Shown piece by piece: positions 36,306-48,306 of a stretch of DNA of 64,000 bases. The first letter of the stretch is position 1. Every line of letters begins with the position of its first letter. The notes beneath the pieces are model-generated. The model worked only from the letters and a program-made list of their open reading frames with translations, made no database searches and was not told the origin of the DNA. The stretch spans positions 19,559,781 to 19,623,780 of the forward strand of contig BROE01000003.1 in assembly GCA_036571765.1 (NCBI GenBank), in the 5' to 3' direction. The translations under genes and the position numbers were made by a program. The DNA comes from Plecoglossus altivelis (taxonomy: Eukaryota; Chordata; Actinopteri; Osmeriformes; Plecoglossidae).

Positions 36306-39300
36306 TTGAAGTGAAGGCCAGGATTGATGTTATTTTATGTGACCTTCAGTTGTCTGTTTGAAATCAATAACAAAAACAGGCGGTCTGCAGTTTTTTCCCA
36401 TCTGCCAGTGCCCCAACCCTTCTACACTATCTGGGCCACCTCTTCACCATGACGGCCTGAACACTGGAGGAATGTATTTATGTCTTTTTCAGACAGTTGA
36501 GGGCTTGTCTAGCGTTTCCCTGGCATAGCACGCATGACAGTAGGATGGGGCAGTATTTTTAGCATGCATTAGTAATGGCAGTGGAGCAGAGACATGGCAA
36601 GTGGCAGGTTAGAAGGGTAGAATACCCACAATCCCTTGTGTTTTTAACCACATTGCACTGGTGTGGAAGAACCACAAGGTTTTACCTGACACATAGTGTT
36701 CTTGGGGGGAAAAAAAACCTCCCAGATGTTTTTAAACCTCTAAGGTGAAACATCCTCTGATGTTGTACATTGCTTGGAATCCTTCACTTAGAACCGCAAC
36801 GTGTGTTAATCACATAGTGATTTAGTTTAGATATTTTCTCTTATCTAATTAGAGGAATTATTGACTCCTATCAGTGTGCTTTATTTGGCATTGGTGTTTG
36901 TTTACTCTCATCCATAATAAGATGAGCCATCATCATTGGATCACATCTTTGATCCCTAAAGATCAATATTTCATGCGAAACGTCTGTGCCAAACTGACAG
37001 TCAGTTTCCTGTTCATGACAGCCTGGGTTTGGCCTAATTGGCAACCCGTTCATTTGACTGAGCAGAAATATTCAGTATTTTTCTGATTACTTGTGTTGTG
37101 GTTGTTCCTACATATCTATCCAAATCCACCACGTAGACATCTCTGCACCACTCTCTCACCACTGTGTATCAGTATGAGGTTAGAAGAGGATCTTCCCTGA
37201 CAGGCCTCTCCAATCAAACTGCTCTCTCCATTTGTAGCCGTTTCTATAGCTAGAGACTAAGCTTGCATTTGTATCAGCAAGATTTGCATGATCTGGTTTG
37301 AAACAGGCTCCTGGACACGAATGTCTCTAAAGTACACAACACGTGTAGTTAGCTAAGCATGCCTTCTCTGACTGCTACGAAGGACGCCATATACAAGGAT
37401 GTAAATTTGAATGAGAGGTTGAGCTAGGTTTGTGCGAAGCAGATAAGATCCTACCAAGAGGGTAGACAAGTCTGAAATCTTGTTTCACAGTGTAGGTGCT
37501 GCATGCAGCAGGCTGCCTGTGCTAAATACATTGCTTAAGACTTCAAGTCCATTTGGATTAAAATCCCTTTTTATGTTAGAATCCTGCTGCCTTGAATACA
37601 TATATAACAGTGATTTAAATAAATATTGCCTTATTGAAAAACTTTCTTGTCAAGCAAAACTTCCATTATCTTTTCTTCTTTTCTTTTTTCATTCCTTTTT
37701 TTACTCAAATGAATCCACAAAGTGCAAGAATATGCACGCATATGGTGAAAGTGGCAGGTAACTAACTGATAACTGATTTCTCTTGCTTGGGGTTGCAGGA
37801 GAAGGAGAGGTGTAGAGTAAGGTTCAGTCTCCCCTGTACAGTGTTTAGTGTAAATCTCTTAGCAGAAGGTTTCTCTTCCAGCTGCAGTAATTCATGACTG
37901 GGGGTGGTCATGAATCCGAACCTAGTGGGGACTTCTAATTGCTACCATAAAAAACGTGATGGTGAACTATTGTGTCCTCAGGCGTCTCAAGAAAGGGATA
38001 GCTTACTATAAAATGAGGGAGTAAACCAAATTCAGCGTATATGTAATAAAAAAAATAAAAAAAGCAATTAAGTATTTGTTACCTTACTCAACAACAATGA
38101 ACTATATCAACAATAAAGAAGGTTTTTATCTTTTTCCAAACTTAAACAGTCCGTTGTAAAGAGAACAAGCAATTAGACGAAAGCTTCGTCACTACGTAAA
38201 TACTCTCAGTTTAACGTCTGTAGAGGGACTGCTGCATCGACTTATGACCTGTTTATTTGTCATACTTGATTACTTTTTGCAATGTTGTGTTGCTGGAAAT
38301 GAGCATTAGTGCTGCGATGTTATTTTCTGACGTGACACACCTTTTCAGTGAGGGAAATGTATTGTATAGGAAGATTGACTGTTGCTAATGTGGTATTATT
38401 TAATTGTTTGTTTGTTTTGTATCACTGGTGGGAGAATGTGGAATGTCTAATTACTCAAGACCCACTGTGTTCTGGTGGGAATTTGTTTTCTGGTTGTCAC
38501 CAAGCAGAAATCAGTGCTTCCATGCTTCATGCAGGTTTCAGTGCCTGTGTCTAATGAGGCTTAGCTCGTATGTAGGCCAAATCACACAGCTCAGCTCTGA
38601 CGACAGTAGGGACTGAGTTTGGCAGAATTATTGTATAATTAGAGACGTATTGTGGAAATCACAACTTGCCAGAGTATGGGGAATGATCTGAACAATATGG
38701 AAAAGATGTCTATGGCCTTTAAAGCTTTGCTATATGTTACTGTGATCGTAAACCGCAGTGTAGTTATGGATCTGGAAATTCAGTATAACAAGGTGTCTCT
38801 GTGAATTAGTTTGTGGATTAGTTAAGTGTGGCTAAGTTTAGATGAATCTGATTAAACATCAATGTTAGACTGATGTCCTCTGGTCCACGGAGGCTGTAGA
38901 AGCAGTCGTGAATCTCCTGGAAGGACGGATTTCTCTATAGATCTGTACTCGCTGCAGCAATCTGAGTTGAAATCCACCCTGGGCCATATCCTATATTTCT
39001 CCTCCTTCTCTCTCTCCCTTACATTTCCTGCCTCTCTTCACTAGCGCTGTCTCATTCTACAGAGAAATGCCCTAATCGTATATTTAAATAGTAGTTCAAC
39101 TAAACACAATACTAGGTTGTATATTGGTTAGAAATGAAGGAGGAGTAGTAAATTCCTTCTTGAGTAGGAGTGTATATTCTCTAGTTAGTTGTAGATGTTT
39201 TGGAGCGCTCTGCCATGGTAAATGTCAAGAGTTCCTGGTTTTATTTGGCCTTTTTGATTGCTCGCCGTAATCAGTCAAATAGACCTTCCTGTTAATCACA

Positions 39301-40585
39301 CGCTGACTGTCAAGAACACTTTTTAGAGGTCTTGCTTTTTCACTTTGTGTTGTGTGTGTTGTCACTTTGTTTTGAGTGTGCGCTGTGTGTGTTTTGTGCC
39401 ACTTTGCGTTGTGATTGTGTTGTTGTTGTTGTGTGTGTTGTCTAGAGGAGTTTGATTTCCAACTTCAAAAAGCCCTGAATCTCACAATGGAATGTTAATT
39501 TCCTTCAAGTCCACTTCCATATCTGAAATGACAAAAAGTGACTTAGAACTGCTTTGATGCATTTTTAATTAAAGATTGTGAAACACAGGAGGCTGTGTTT
39601 TGAAGACAGTTTAGTTTGTACTCAAAGCCAACATTCACATTCAATACATTTCCCACCAGTTGGTTCAAAAACATGTTGATTTGATATCAAAGCAGTGTAG
39701 ACAACGATATTCTTGTAAATAGTCTTTGACATTTTTATAATAATAAAAACAGTAGATATTTTTCACTGCACTAAGGATCACTTTAAGTTATGCTTATTTT
39801 ATGTGTACTGGCACTTATGTACTTAATATGATTACTGGTTCAGTATTAGTTTGACCTTATCCAAAGCATCTGCCAACATTCATATAAAATTGTCATTAAA
39901 CTATTCCTGACAAATTGAGGATTGAAATCTGCTGCTGTCTGTAGTGATATAAGTGGTTAATAATCTCTTATTGTCAACATTTCACCAATATAAATCTATT
40001 TCTGTACTTTGATTAGGCTTGTAAATATTAGTTTGTTTTAAAATGTAGCAGAAACAAACTATTAAATAAAGCAATTCTATTTGTCCAACAATTCATGTAA
40101 AATACAGGAATCCTGATGACAGTTGTTTCCACATGGTACTAATGACTTGGTGTGTATTTCCAAGGCATCATTCCCGTCCCCCCCTTAAAGACTGGTGTTT
40201 GTTTCTGCTCGTCTTTCCACCAAGGCTGAGGTGTTAATGAGACTGCACCAGTCTGAAAACAACCACCATAAAGCCTTCCTATAGCAGTCTAACAGAGCTA
40301 CCAGGGCTTCGCAGTAATTATGCCCTAAGGACGAACCTCATCCCTGCACACCCACATCAACCAAGCACCTACTGGCAGTCACTGAGAAGAGGACTAAGGC
40401 ACCGCTACAAATGAGTGGAAGAAATGTTCCACTCGAGAGACGACTCTTAGATCAGGACAGGTCTGGAGAACGCCATTGTTTGTTTTTTTTGCATTGTAAA
40501 TATTCCGCAGCCAGATAGTTGTTTCTTTAAGTGAGCACGACAATTGATCGTTCTGACCTGTGATGGCGACTGCACACTTCTTCTG
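34419..40585. other. Long gene-free stretch
   Basis: No gene, RNA gene or mobile element was recognised in about 6 kb. Features seen: an A run of 29 at 36273-36301; a GT-rich low-complexity patch at 39340-39440; short A-rich runs near 38048. Around 35115-35185 there are two TAATTA motifs and a CAATTG in a patch that looks less repetitive than its surroundings and could be regulatory. That is a guess from motif content only. Confidence 0.45.
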
Positions 40586-40703
40586 AACAAGACAGCTTTT
40601 AAATGACTTTTAAGATAGGAGGGAACTTTCATGTACGTTTCAGGAACAAGGCCGCTTCTAAAGGACTTTAACAAGGTAGGAAGCAACTGTCATTTACACA
40701 ACA
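40586..40703 (+). repeat. Diverged 59-bp tandem duplication
   Basis: AACAAGACAGCTTTTAAATG at 40586 and AACAAGGCCGCTTCTAAAGG at 40645 begin two related copies that continue through GACTTT…, TAGGA…, AACT…TCAT. The divergence indicates an old duplication. Confidence 0.7.
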
Positions 40704-41620
40704 GTTTTTTCTCTGTAATTCCTGGCGTGATCACAAAAGTCCTTAAACCTCTGACTAAGAAAGTAGCCTTCAGCAAACAGAAGGAAAATACCTTCCGAAA
40801 GCCTATTGGATCTCAGTCTACACGTTTAGTTCCGTGATCTCCTTTGAACCTGTCCTTCAGACACAGCCTCTCGTTCGGACCTATAGGTGTGAAAAGGCTA
40901 ATGCTTTCCAGTGAGAAAGGTGTCTTTCTATCCCATAGGATGCAGGGCGGCAAGTTCCCAGGCTGTTGCCAAGGCAACTGTCCTCACTTCCCCAGTCATC
41001 TGCTGCCAGACCTTGACATGTGTGTTAAGCCTTGTGGGCAGAAGGAAAAGAGAGGATTGTCCTTCACCAGACATGTATTTTTTTATTTTTTTATATATAT
41101 ATTTTTGGTGGGGCTGATTTTGATAAGCACCCAAACTGTTATAACACCCCATGTGTGATCGATGTGACATTGTGGGTTGACCACCAAGGGAACATTATTG
41201 CCAAAATGCCAGAGGCAAGCTAGAGGGAAGGCTGGGATTTGTGTGAAGCCGTCTCATCTCCCAGACCATCAGTGCCCAACAGCTAGTGTACTAGCCAACT
41301 GTTCTGTGTCCCTCCGATTACTTCAAGAGACAGTACAGCCAGCCTATAGTATCAGTGCTAAGACAATGGCACACTGTCAGTAAGAGATACGGTGTATTCA
41401 TATCTAGGGTATTAGAAAGCCTCATTTTGAGTACAATACTGTTTTTTTGTGGAAAATATGTCAGACAGGTATCCGTCTGTTGCACATAGTTATCTCACAG
41501 TGTTGCAGTTATGTCACATCCACTGACGTGAATAGCTTGGTTTGTTTTTGGCCAAAGGTTGTAATTCATAAACGCACAGCAAGTCATGCCAATACTGTCC
41601 CTACAAGATATTCGCAACAG
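40704..41620. other. Unique DNA with an A/T run
   Basis: A T/A-rich run (TATTTTTTTATTTTTTTATA) lies near 41076. No gene could be supported; overlapping short frames on both strands are uninformative. Confidence 0.45.
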
Positions 41621-41622
41621 CA

Positions 41623-41735
41623 GTTCAAAACCAGTATCAGCACCGGTTCAAAACCAGTCAAAACCATTATCAGCACCGGTTCAAAACCAGTATCAGCACC
41701 TGTTCAAAACCAGTCAAAACCAGTATCAGCACCAG
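41623..41735 (+). repeat. Minisatellite with alternating 23- and 33-bp units
   Basis: GTTCAAAACCAGTATCAGCA units alternate with units that contain an extra CAAAACCAGT step. The result is a short-long-short-long order over four units. A two-unit higher-order repeat of about 56 bp explains the pattern. Confidence 0.85.
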
Positions 41736-41739
41736 AAAC

Positions 41740-44214
41740 AAAATAGTTGCAAATCTTCCAACCTCTTGTTTTCCTGCAAGAATATTTGGATGTTTATCTT
41801 GTATGTTAGATGCATTTTTTTCCAGCTCGGTGAATTGTGACAGCCTCTGATCTGATTGGTGGAGCCCACATTCCTCTCTGCACGTCCTAAAGCACTGATT
41901 GGAGAGATATTGGGTGTGGATGTATCATAGGTTAACGAGTCAGTTAATTGGTTCATAGTCATTAATTTGCTGATGATAAACCGTTCAGTGAGTATACTCT
42001 AGTGTGCAATTAGTTTAGCTACATGTCATGTATGTTATGTAGTGCTACATAATTTCTTTAATTTCCTTTGTAAATCATCAGGTGTTGTATGCAAAATCAT
42101 TGTGTTGCGTTCTGTCCTGTCTAGTCTTGAAAGTGCTCATAATTTCACTGGTCAACGCATGTCACTAAGTCTGGTCTTATTTATGTTTGTCATCTTTCTG
42201 TTTCCTGTTTGTTCCCTGTAAAACAAGAACATTTAAGCACCATGTCATCAAGTAAAATACCTTCCACTTGATGCACAGCTTAGTGGTCTGTCAATCTTGC
42301 AGCGTTCTCAGAAGAGCATGTGTAATGACTTTACACTTAACCCTGTAATGATGTCATGTGGTGTGTCCATAACGGAAGAAGTGGTTTTACATCAAAGGTG
42401 CACTGGGAAACTCCTAGTATAGAATACCATAGCATTATAGTACAAGTCCCATTGAAAAGGTAAGTATAGAAAGCGTATTTACATTAGCTATATATTGGAG
42501 TCATTAAACAGGATTGACCTATTTGTAGCTGTCACAGCCATGCTTCACTTCTGATATTGGCACTGCATTTAAAACATCTACTTCTGCTTTTTCCGCTTCC
42601 TAAGAAGCAGGTGTGATGGCATTTGTCATATTCACGAGTTAGAATCTATTAACGCCTCATTTGGCAAAGGCACATTTAAGATATGGAGGTACTGTACTGT
42701 GCAGTCGAGTTCAACGTGACATCTCTACTGTATACATCTGTAGTCTATTACTTGTCAAAGATATATTATGCACAGACCAAGGCAAGCAAACCAGAAGTAG
42801 ATGACTCTCTTTAACAAGACAACAGTCACCAAGCATGAGTTACTGTCCTGACGTCCTGTCCTATCCCAGGCCCCCATGACAGCAGCAATGTAGTATCTAA
42901 ATACTGGCTCCTGCTCAAGGCAAGAGCTTCTCTGACAGTGCGATCCGTAGTCTGCTCTGCTGCCTAAAGAAACTCTAGAATGCAAGAATAGTTTCCCCAT
43001 TTCCGAGCGGAAATGCGCCACAATCATCCACAGACCTGGGCTTCAACGCCAAGGTGGTCTCACCAAGTGGTGTTGTAAATAGACTGAACATTGGATAAAT
43101 AAAGTAGCGCCCAGTCGGATAAAGTTTGAATCATTGTTTCCAGACTGCTAACATTACAAATGCTGTTAAACAGTCCAACAGTCATTTGTTTTTTTTTCTC
43201 AACACGTAACCACGACTAAATTCTTTGCTATTCAAATATTACATTTCCAAACCAAGCCTTCTATTCTCTCGTAGGCCTGTACTTATGGAGCGAGCTTAAT
43301 ACTGTGCAAACAGGGATCACACTGTCACCACAGCCGAGCAGACGGCTGCCTCCTGTTCTCTGTATCGCAGTCGTATCTGCCCACGCTGAACAGGCACAAG
43401 GTAAAGGGCGGAGCTGCTTGATGGTGTTTGAATTGTACTTAATGTCCGACGTAAACAAACGTGTTGTGGAGTTGAACGTTCTAAAATGCTGCCTGAGAAT
43501 TTGCGTTCACCGAACTCGATATCCTCTCAGGACTGGTGTGAGTCATTAACACCAAGATGAATGGTTTAATCAGTACCTAGATGCTATGTCAGTATCTTTT
43601 GTTTGTGAACCACATTGGGATTTTCCTACATGTAAATGTAGGCTGTGATGATGAATTGTTTTTGTACCAGCATGAAGCCTCTTGTGGGATTTGATTAGTA
43701 AAAGACAGGGTAGTATATAAACAAACCCGACAGGCTGCAGTTTCTCAGTTCAGACTGTCCATCGCACTCGTCTGTCAAGAAGTAGTCATTAAAAGGTGCA
43801 GATTTGGATGATGGATGTTTGAGATTAAGCTTCCCATCTCTTGACTTCCCCGCGCTCCCCGGTGTTGTTCCCCAGACTGTCCTCACCTCCATTACTGAAC
43901 TTTCCACCGGCAAATTAAGTCAGTCTCCCTTTAATTAGATTTTTTCTCACTGCATTTCTAATATGTGTCTAATTAGACAGAGACAAAAGGGGGGCTGATC
44001 TCTCAGGCTTGCGGAAAGGTGAGTCAGAGGTTTTATGAAGCACTCTGTCTGTGCAACACAACGTACAACCTTTTTTTCCTAATTATCTTCTTCCTGATAA
44101 TGCCTAAAAACCTGGGCTACATGCTATATGTGTGCTATATAAATACACAATAGGGTACAAATATGAAGGCAACCAAACTGTAAACAAGGCTTCTTTGGGG
44201 GGAAAATGTGTCAA
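41740..44214. other. Unique DNA; possible regulatory patch at 43930-43980
   Basis: No gene supported. TTAATTAGA at 43931 and the 12-bp palindrome GTCTAATTAGAC near 43967 give paired homeodomain-type TAATTA sites within 50 bp. No other feature recognised. Confidence 0.4.
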
Positions 44215-44288
44215 CTGCGTATGCTACATACATTATCATGCAACAGACTACGCAGGCTGTTGAATGATAATGTATGTAACATACGCAG
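44215..44288 (+). other. 74-bp near-perfect hairpin (miRNA-precursor-like)
   Basis: The left arm 44215-44246 and the right arm 44257-44288 are 32 bp each and complementary except at two positions, around a 10-base loop (ACTACGCAGG). The arms begin and end CTGCGTATG… and …CATACGCAG. Size and geometry are like a pre-miRNA hairpin. No mature miRNA seed was recognised, and complementarity stops sharply at the arm ends, without the extended lower stem typical of primary miRNAs. A remnant of an inverted-repeat element is the main alternative. Confidence 0.4.
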
Positions 44289-45312
44289 TATTATGTGTTA
44301 CTACAATGGCTTTACACACAGTATCTATCACTTTAGTGTTCTGAAATATACAGGTCATTGGAAGGACCCGAACAAAAACAAAAACAGTTCAAAGGTCATT
44401 GATACAAGTCCCTTCCCTCCCTCGTCACGTCTCTGCTGACGTGCCCCGCCTCCTGTCCGTTCTGGTCTTGTGAACGCCTCGTCTCAGGAACTGGGATTTC
44501 TGACGTTTAATAATGCATCAATGCTATTTCGGAGGTTAAAGGTGAAGATCAATAAGAATGAAGAATATATGTATGGATATGTTAGAGGGATAGCCACCAC
44601 GAAGCTTCACCATGTGTATTGCAGGTAAACTAGCTGTGACTGTAAGCCAACAGCTCCCACAACCACCTGTCTGTGGATAGTGTTAATGTCGTGCTTGTAG
44701 TTTGATATATCCGTTCTGTCGTTGGGAGATTTGCAGCCGAGAAAACTCAAGGTTGAGCGCACACATGCCACCAATAAGGCTTAAAGTAACATTTTCCATT
44801 TCCCTGGCTGAGGAAGACGAGCTCTTAGGAAGTTATGCTTGATTTACCCTGGACAGTGCATGCGGCTCTGACGAAGGAGGGATGCACAGACAATACTTAA
44901 GAAGAGTAGACAACAGCTAACAAAACAGCATTGATTAAACTGGCTGGGATATAGACCTTTTTAATGTATGTGGCTACATTCTGTTCATAGCCAGAATCAG
45001 GTTTCACTTTTGATTGTCACTTCCTTAACATCTCTTATCAAAGCCTCTATAGACAAAAGAGAACCAACAGTAAAGTCTGTCTCTAACTTGGGATGTGTGG
45101 TTCTGTCAGCCATGTTGGCCTGATGGTGTCGTCCCACAGTATCCTACCATCTGCCCATGAACCTTGCTGCTCTGTGCACAGCTCTGCCTGCTGCTCTGTT
45201 GCTCTGTGCACAGCTCTGCCTTCGCTCTATGAATATCTACAGATCAAGTGCTCAGCAACTAGACTCATGCGGTATGGGGCATTTTCCATGCTCTGGTACC
45301 CCACCACCACCT
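44289..45312. other. Unique DNA, nothing recognised
   Basis: No feature could be supported. A CCTTCCCTCCCTC run lies near 44410. Confidence 0.5.
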
Positions 45313-45552
45313 TCTCGCTCTCTCTCTCTCTCTCTCTCTTTTTTTCTCTCTCTTTCTCTCCATTTCTATCTATGTCTCTCTGTCTCTGTCACACATACAC
45401 ACAAACACACACACACACACACACTCTCTCTTTCTCTCTCTCTCTTTCTCTCCATTTCTCTCTATGTCTCTCTCTCTCTGTCACACATACACACAAACAC
45501 ACACACTCTCTCTCACACACACACACACACACTTACATACACACAGAGAGAG
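45313..45552 (+). repeat. Compound (CT)n/(CA)n microsatellite with a 92-bp internal duplication
   Basis: CT runs, CCATTTCTATCTATGTCTC, then CACACATACACACAAACAC occurs twice; CATTTCT starts at 45361 and again at 45453, a 92-bp period. It ends in CA and a short GAGAGAGA. Ser/Leu/His-rich frames over it are artefacts. Confidence 0.9.
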
Positions 45553-46611
45553 AGATGCAGTCTTCATGCTACAGTACCCCAGGCTAAATGTGCACTCTAG
45601 TATGCACTCACACCTTTCTTTTCCTTTCAAACACAGTTCTTTGCTTGGATCCTTTTAAGGTTTTGCATGGATAATGCAATGTACAATGCAGTCTAGTCTA
45701 CATTACACTATGTATCACGCTATATGAATACATTTCAGTCTTGCATGATAAAATGCTTAAATGTTGAATCTATAAGACCCTTACTGTCATGGAGTTATGA
45801 TAGTGATTACTGGCATCAGATATGTGTTGGTGTCACTTCTTCAGTAAGAATTCGGAAGGGGGGGGGGGGGGGGGCGAGACTGTTTTAAAGCATACACTTA
45901 TTTCATCTGTAATTGTATACCATAAACATAGGCTACAGAAAACACGAGGTACATTGCCTCTTATCTTATCTGAGACCAATATATGCACCGGTGTCCTACA
46001 GGGTCTAACTATGTCCACAGGCAGTCTCTCCATCTGTCTGTGTGCTGCTAGCCAGGCTGTTGCGGCTATCTCACCAATCCCACTCTTTCACTCCAGTACC
46101 TGGGGACGTGGGCCAGGACTGCACCTTGCATCTAAGGCTTTCTATCTCCCTGCTACGAGTGTCCTTTTCTGTCTTTTTTTTATCCTCAGGGCTTTTGATA
46201 GTCTTGCAAGGTAGCATATGTGTGGCCGATTAGCATATGGCTGGTGGTTGCAGCTAGCTAGAACCCGCAGTGGGAAATGGGTGTAGAGGCAGTGGGGGAG
46301 ATCCTTAATTGATTCTGAGGACATTATTACAAAATTATGTTATCATGGAACACCTGTTATATTGATTGAGGCAAAAATGACTGGAAGTGTTTGAAGAACA
46401 TAATTTACCCCAGTATGTCCACACGCAGTTCAACAATGCATCTGTTTAACTATTCATATTTTGTTTATTACGTTTATTTAAAAAAAATCAGTTTGTTTGT
46501 AGTCTGTGACTGCCACAGGTTTCATAACCTTGAACAGAATGTTGCACAGCCTACTTGAATATTGAAACGTAACAATAACACCATATTGTAGTTTGGGATG
46601 TTGTCGGTCAG
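45553..46611. other. Unique DNA with a G17 run
   Basis: A run of 17 G at 45858-45874 is the only clear feature. No gene supported. Confidence 0.5.
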
Positions 46612-46690
46612 TATAATATTTTTATTGTCAGTGTACACGGTACAACGAAATTGGATGCAAGCCTTTCCAGATGCACACAATAAATAACAA
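46612..46690 (-). mobile_element. Non-LTR retroposon 3' end (minus orientation)
   Basis: TATTTTTATTGTCAGTGTAC followed by ACGGTACAACGAAATTGGATG resembles the TTTATTGTCA–GTACAACGAAATT 3' ends common in teleosts. It is short, 5'-truncated and of unassigned family. The 17-bp minisatellite begins about 85 bp further on. Confidence 0.55.
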
Positions 46691-46775
46691 AAATGTAGAA
46701 GTATTAAGGCTATAAATTAAAACACACACTCATCATACTCCACCGTTGTACAGCTCCCTAAAAATGCACATAAAC

Positions 46776-47081
46776 AGCTGTCCTTGTAATATAGCTGTCC
46801 TTGTAGTAAAGCTGTCCTTGTAGTATAGCTGTCCTTGTTGTATAGCTATTCTTGTAGCATGGCTATTCTTGTAATATAGCTATTCTTGTAATATAGCTGT
46901 CCTTGTAGTATAGCTGTCCTTGTAGTATATCTATCCTTGTAGCATGGCTATCCTGGTAGAATCGCTATCCTTGTAGCATAGCTATCTTTGTAGCAAAGCT
47001 ATTAGTGTAGCAAAGCTATCAGTGTAGCATAGCTATCCATGTAGCATAGCTAGCCTTGTAGCATAGTTATTCTTGTGTAGA
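46776..47081 (+). repeat. 17-bp minisatellite, 18 units without an indel
   Basis: The unit AGCTGTCCTTGTAGTAT is repeated from 46776 in strict 17-bp register to 47081. There are many substitutions but no length change, apart from the degraded last unit. Two sub-families are visible: TGTCC units to the left, TATCC/TATTC units with GTAGCAT to the right. Confidence 0.92.
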
Positions 47082-47632
47082 TCAAAGCTGAGTGGAGGGA
47101 CAACAGGTGATATATGATGTTCTCACATCTTACTACCGGGTAGCTACAGTTTGTTTGTCTGTGCGGTTTGCAAATCTGCCATCTTGTCAAGCCGTAGACA
47201 TAGCTCTTGCCCAATGTTAATCTACGAAGGACACAGGACTGTACATCAAATAAATAGGACCTTGACTTCATTATATCAAAGGTAAATGTCAGATCTCAGC
47301 CTCAAACCAAAAGGAAAAGACATTTATAACCACAATGTCTAAAGTATTTAGCTACATTTTAATGCAGTGGCATTATCGAATTATGTACATATAAACAACT
47401 GCATGACTTAAAAACTGCCTTTATTTAGTATTTTGCATCATGAGAATATTCTATAAACCAGGGCCAGATGATGATGATGCATCTAATACACAGAGGATAG
47501 GTTATTAGTACCAGGGGAAAGGTTTCAGAGGAAACTGGGACAGTAGTGACTGAGTGCTTTCTGATTGTCCAGTTGAGAAAGAGAAAGACTGATTGGTGCT
47601 AAGAGGTGGAAGGGGAGGGAACTACGAGAATG
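47082..47632. other. Unique DNA, nothing recognised
   Basis: No repeat or gene could be supported. A 73-codon minus frame (47271-47050) overlaps the minisatellite edge and is not called. Confidence 0.45.
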
Positions 47633-47656
47633 GAGTCGTTTTTACCTGCATAAATC

Positions 47657-48013
47657 ATGAACATCACAAAGAATATGATGCATATCATGGATGCAATCTT
47701 ACCTATTATATTAATGATATCGAACAAAACAAGTCACATGGATAAATTGCTTTTAGTCGGCCTTTCAGAAATTAAAGCTTACTGTCAGGCAAAAATGCAT
47801 CAGTCCATGCCTGTTCTTTTAAACATGTTGTATGAAGTCCTTGATTGCATGCATGACATTGTGGAAGCAATGTGCTCCATCTCTTGGGTGATCTACCAAG
47901 CTGGGCACGAAGGCCTGTCTGAATTAATAGCCTTCCTTTCAGATGGAAACTGGAGCAGCGAAATAATTAAAAGACATATTTTACAAAGCTATTCTCCAAC
48001 CCTAACTGAGTGA
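47657..48013 (+). pseudogene. Unassigned 118-codon open frame, possibly a decayed gene or retroposed fragment
   Basis: This frame starts MNITKNMMHIMDAILPIILM and ends in TGA just before a non-LTR-type 3' end (48131-48306). Its composition is protein-like and free of repeats: Met-rich, with alternating hydrophobic and charged residues suggesting amphipathic helices, and about four cysteines. In the same frame, seven codons upstream (ATG at 47633) are separated from it by a TAA at 47651-47653, so a longer start would carry a stop. I do not recognise a family. Alternatives are a chance frame, a single-exon small protein starting at 47657, or part of the sequence captured by the adjacent retroposon. 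No promoter or splice sites were identified. Confidence 0.25.
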
Positions 48014-48130
48014 GCAATGCTTTTCCTCAGAACTGCCCAAGGTGTCTCTTCAACAGCTTAGACACCTCCGGAAGTACTTCAGCCAGTTCTTTCATGCACA
48101 TCGCACTATCTGCCAACTTTACATTCTGTA

Positions 48131-48306
48131 TATAGTGTTAATCTATCTTAGTCTATTTTATTCTTAGCATGCCTTTTATATATTTTTTATATATTTTAAT
48201 ACTTTATCCATTGCTTTATGTTGCACCTACGCCGAAGCAAGTTCGGTGAAGTTTGTGAACTTCACTGACAATGGCAATAAACGGTTTCTGATTCTGATTC
48301 TGATTC
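48131..48306 (+). mobile_element. Non-LTR retroposon 3' end (plus), same family as 58427-58628
   Basis: It runs from ACTTTACATTCTGTATATAG through GCTTTATGTTGCACC and ACGCCGAAGCAAGTTCGG to AATAAACGG and a tail of three GATTCT units. The reverse complement of 58427-58628 has the same landmarks in the same order, so both are copies of one family. It carries a 3' tail repeat and an AATAAA but no coding part. L2- or Rex-type assignment is plausible but not proven. Confidence 0.75.

Noticed and set aside
45093..45658. Frames of 147-164 codons rich in Ser, Leu, His and Thr
   Set aside because: They run through CT and CA microsatellites; overlapping frames are equally long.
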